Positions 13,899 to 14,505 of a DNA stretch of 14,505 nt are shown here, in pieces. Every line of letters begins with the position of its first letter. The stretch's first letter is position 1. A program made the position numbers and the translations under genes. The notes below the pieces were generated by a model. That model made no database searches. It was not told the origin of the DNA and was given only the letters and a program-made list of their open reading frames with translations. The stretch is from the NCBI GenBank assembly GCA_002733465.1, contig NVVT01000002.1:152596-167100 (forward strand), read 5' to 3'. This stretch comes from Kangiella sp. GTDB taxonomy: Bacteria; Pseudomonadota; Gammaproteobacteria; Enterobacterales; Kangiellaceae.

Positions 13899-14505
13899 GT
13901 GGAAATAGCTTGTCTCGACCTTGAAGGCGTACTTATTCCTGAAATCTGGATTAACTTTGCTGAGCGCACTGGAATAGATGCCCTACGCGCTACCACACGC
14001 GATATTCCTGATTATGACCAACTTATGCAGCAACGCTTACGCATATTACGTGAAAATAACCTGGGGATTAAAGACATCCAAAACGTCATCGATGACATGG
14101 CTCCCCTTCCAGGTGCGAAAGAGTTTTTAAATTGGTTACGCGAACGCTTTCAGGTGGTAATTTTATCCGATACTTTCTATGAGTTTGCTGAACCTTTTAT
14201 GCGTCAACTTGGGCATCCTACCCTACTCTGCCACAAATTAAGCATTGATGAAAAAGGCATGGTTACGGACTATCATATTCGGCAAAAAGACCCAAAACGT
14301 CAATCCATCCTAGCTTTTCGTACATTGAAATACCGAATTATTGCAGCAGGTGATTCTTACAATGATATAAGTATGCTAGGAGAAGCGGACAGAGGAATTC
14401 TATTTTGTCCGCCTCAAACGGTTATTGATGAGTTTCCTCAATATCCTATCGCCAACAACTATGAAGAGTTCAAACAAGCCTTTTTAAAAGCCAGTAATCG
14501 AGATT
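13899..14505 (+). CDS. thrH: ThrH, phosphoserine phosphatase / homoserine phosphotransferase (3' end cut by window)
   Basis: HAD-superfamily enzyme of serine and threonine metabolism. Family members dephosphorylate phosphoserine and can transfer its phosphate to homoserine. The N-terminus ACLDLEGVLIPEIWINFAE is the ThrH signature (nucleophile D7, acid E9). Motif II is ILSDTF (S90), the Lys motif lies in RQKDPKR (K129-R134), and motif IV is AAGDSYNDISML (D152, D156). The start is GTG, supported by AAGGAG 6 bases before it and by the fit of the N-terminus. 202 codons are present. Pseudomonas ThrH has about 205 residues, so only a few residues are missing. It is a chromosomal metabolic gene and probably marks the end of the accessory region. 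Confidence 0.93.
   Translation, partial: MEIACLDLEGVLIPEIWINFAERTGIDALRATTRDIPDYDQLMQQRLRILRENNLGIKDIQNVIDDMAPLPGAKEFLNWLRERFQVVILSDTFYEFAEPFMRQLGHPTLLCHKLSIDEKGMVTDYHIRQKDPKRQSILAFRTLKYRIIAAGDSYNDISMLGEADRGILFCPPQTVIDEFPQYPIANNYEEFKQAFLKASNRD

Noticed and set aside
1..14505. CRISPR arrays and integron attC sites
   Set aside because: No regularly spaced direct repeats with unique spacers, and no attC-like paired core sites, were found.

Overview
The window is an AT-rich accessory region that ends at a core metabolic gene. It most likely comes from a gammaproteobacterium, possibly marine. The grounds are the ThrH-type HAD enzyme at the right edge, a tRNA-Val(UAC) 3' half with gammaproteobacterial-like arms, an IS3-subgroup element and a Phd/PIN toxin-antitoxin pair. 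The genus cannot be set from what is visible.

Layout. (1) 1-6660 is the right part of a putative integrative element. It holds a small orphan gene (163-423), about 730 bp of non-coding DNA, and a tightly coupled two-gene operon. The first operon gene encodes a 1487-residue protein in which I see at least two, perhaps three, tyrosine-recombinase-like catalytic modules in one chain. The second encodes a 269-residue orphan partner. About 190 bp after this operon lies the 3' half of a tRNA-Val gene (6608-6660) with no 5' half, as expected of an attachment-site scar. (2) 6661-7379 starts with a terminator hairpin. It then carries nine copies of a GTGG-core motif (typically AAAAGTGGCCA), further copies of a GCGAGGGTCA motif that also sits in the tRNA scar, and a 16-bp perfect inverted repeat. 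This resembles recombinase arm-site DNA, but no conventional integrase gene follows it. (3) 7380-8060 carries two small orphan genes, one for a single-pass membrane protein. (4) 8399-10484 (minus strand) is a two-gene operon of a PcfJ-like protein and a calcineurin-type metallophosphoesterase. Its 5' end is abutted by an IS3-family insertion sequence (10459-11706). (5) To the right of the IS are a 29-codon remnant of a probable broken gene and, 2 nt later, a gene for a HEPN-like RNase candidate. (6) A 34-residue lysine-rich protein, a Phd-VapC-type toxin-antitoxin operon with a clear operator palindrome, and the nearly complete thrH gene follow.

How it fits together. The left operon and the tRNA-Val scar look like an integration module and its target junction. 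The right part is a patchwork of stability and defence-like cargo disturbed by an IS, next to the chromosome proper (thrH). The most novel item is the fused multi-recombinase protein with its partner. Known multi-recombinase elements (RIT, TIM and GInt classes) encode several separate recombinase proteins, whereas here the modules are in one polypeptide.
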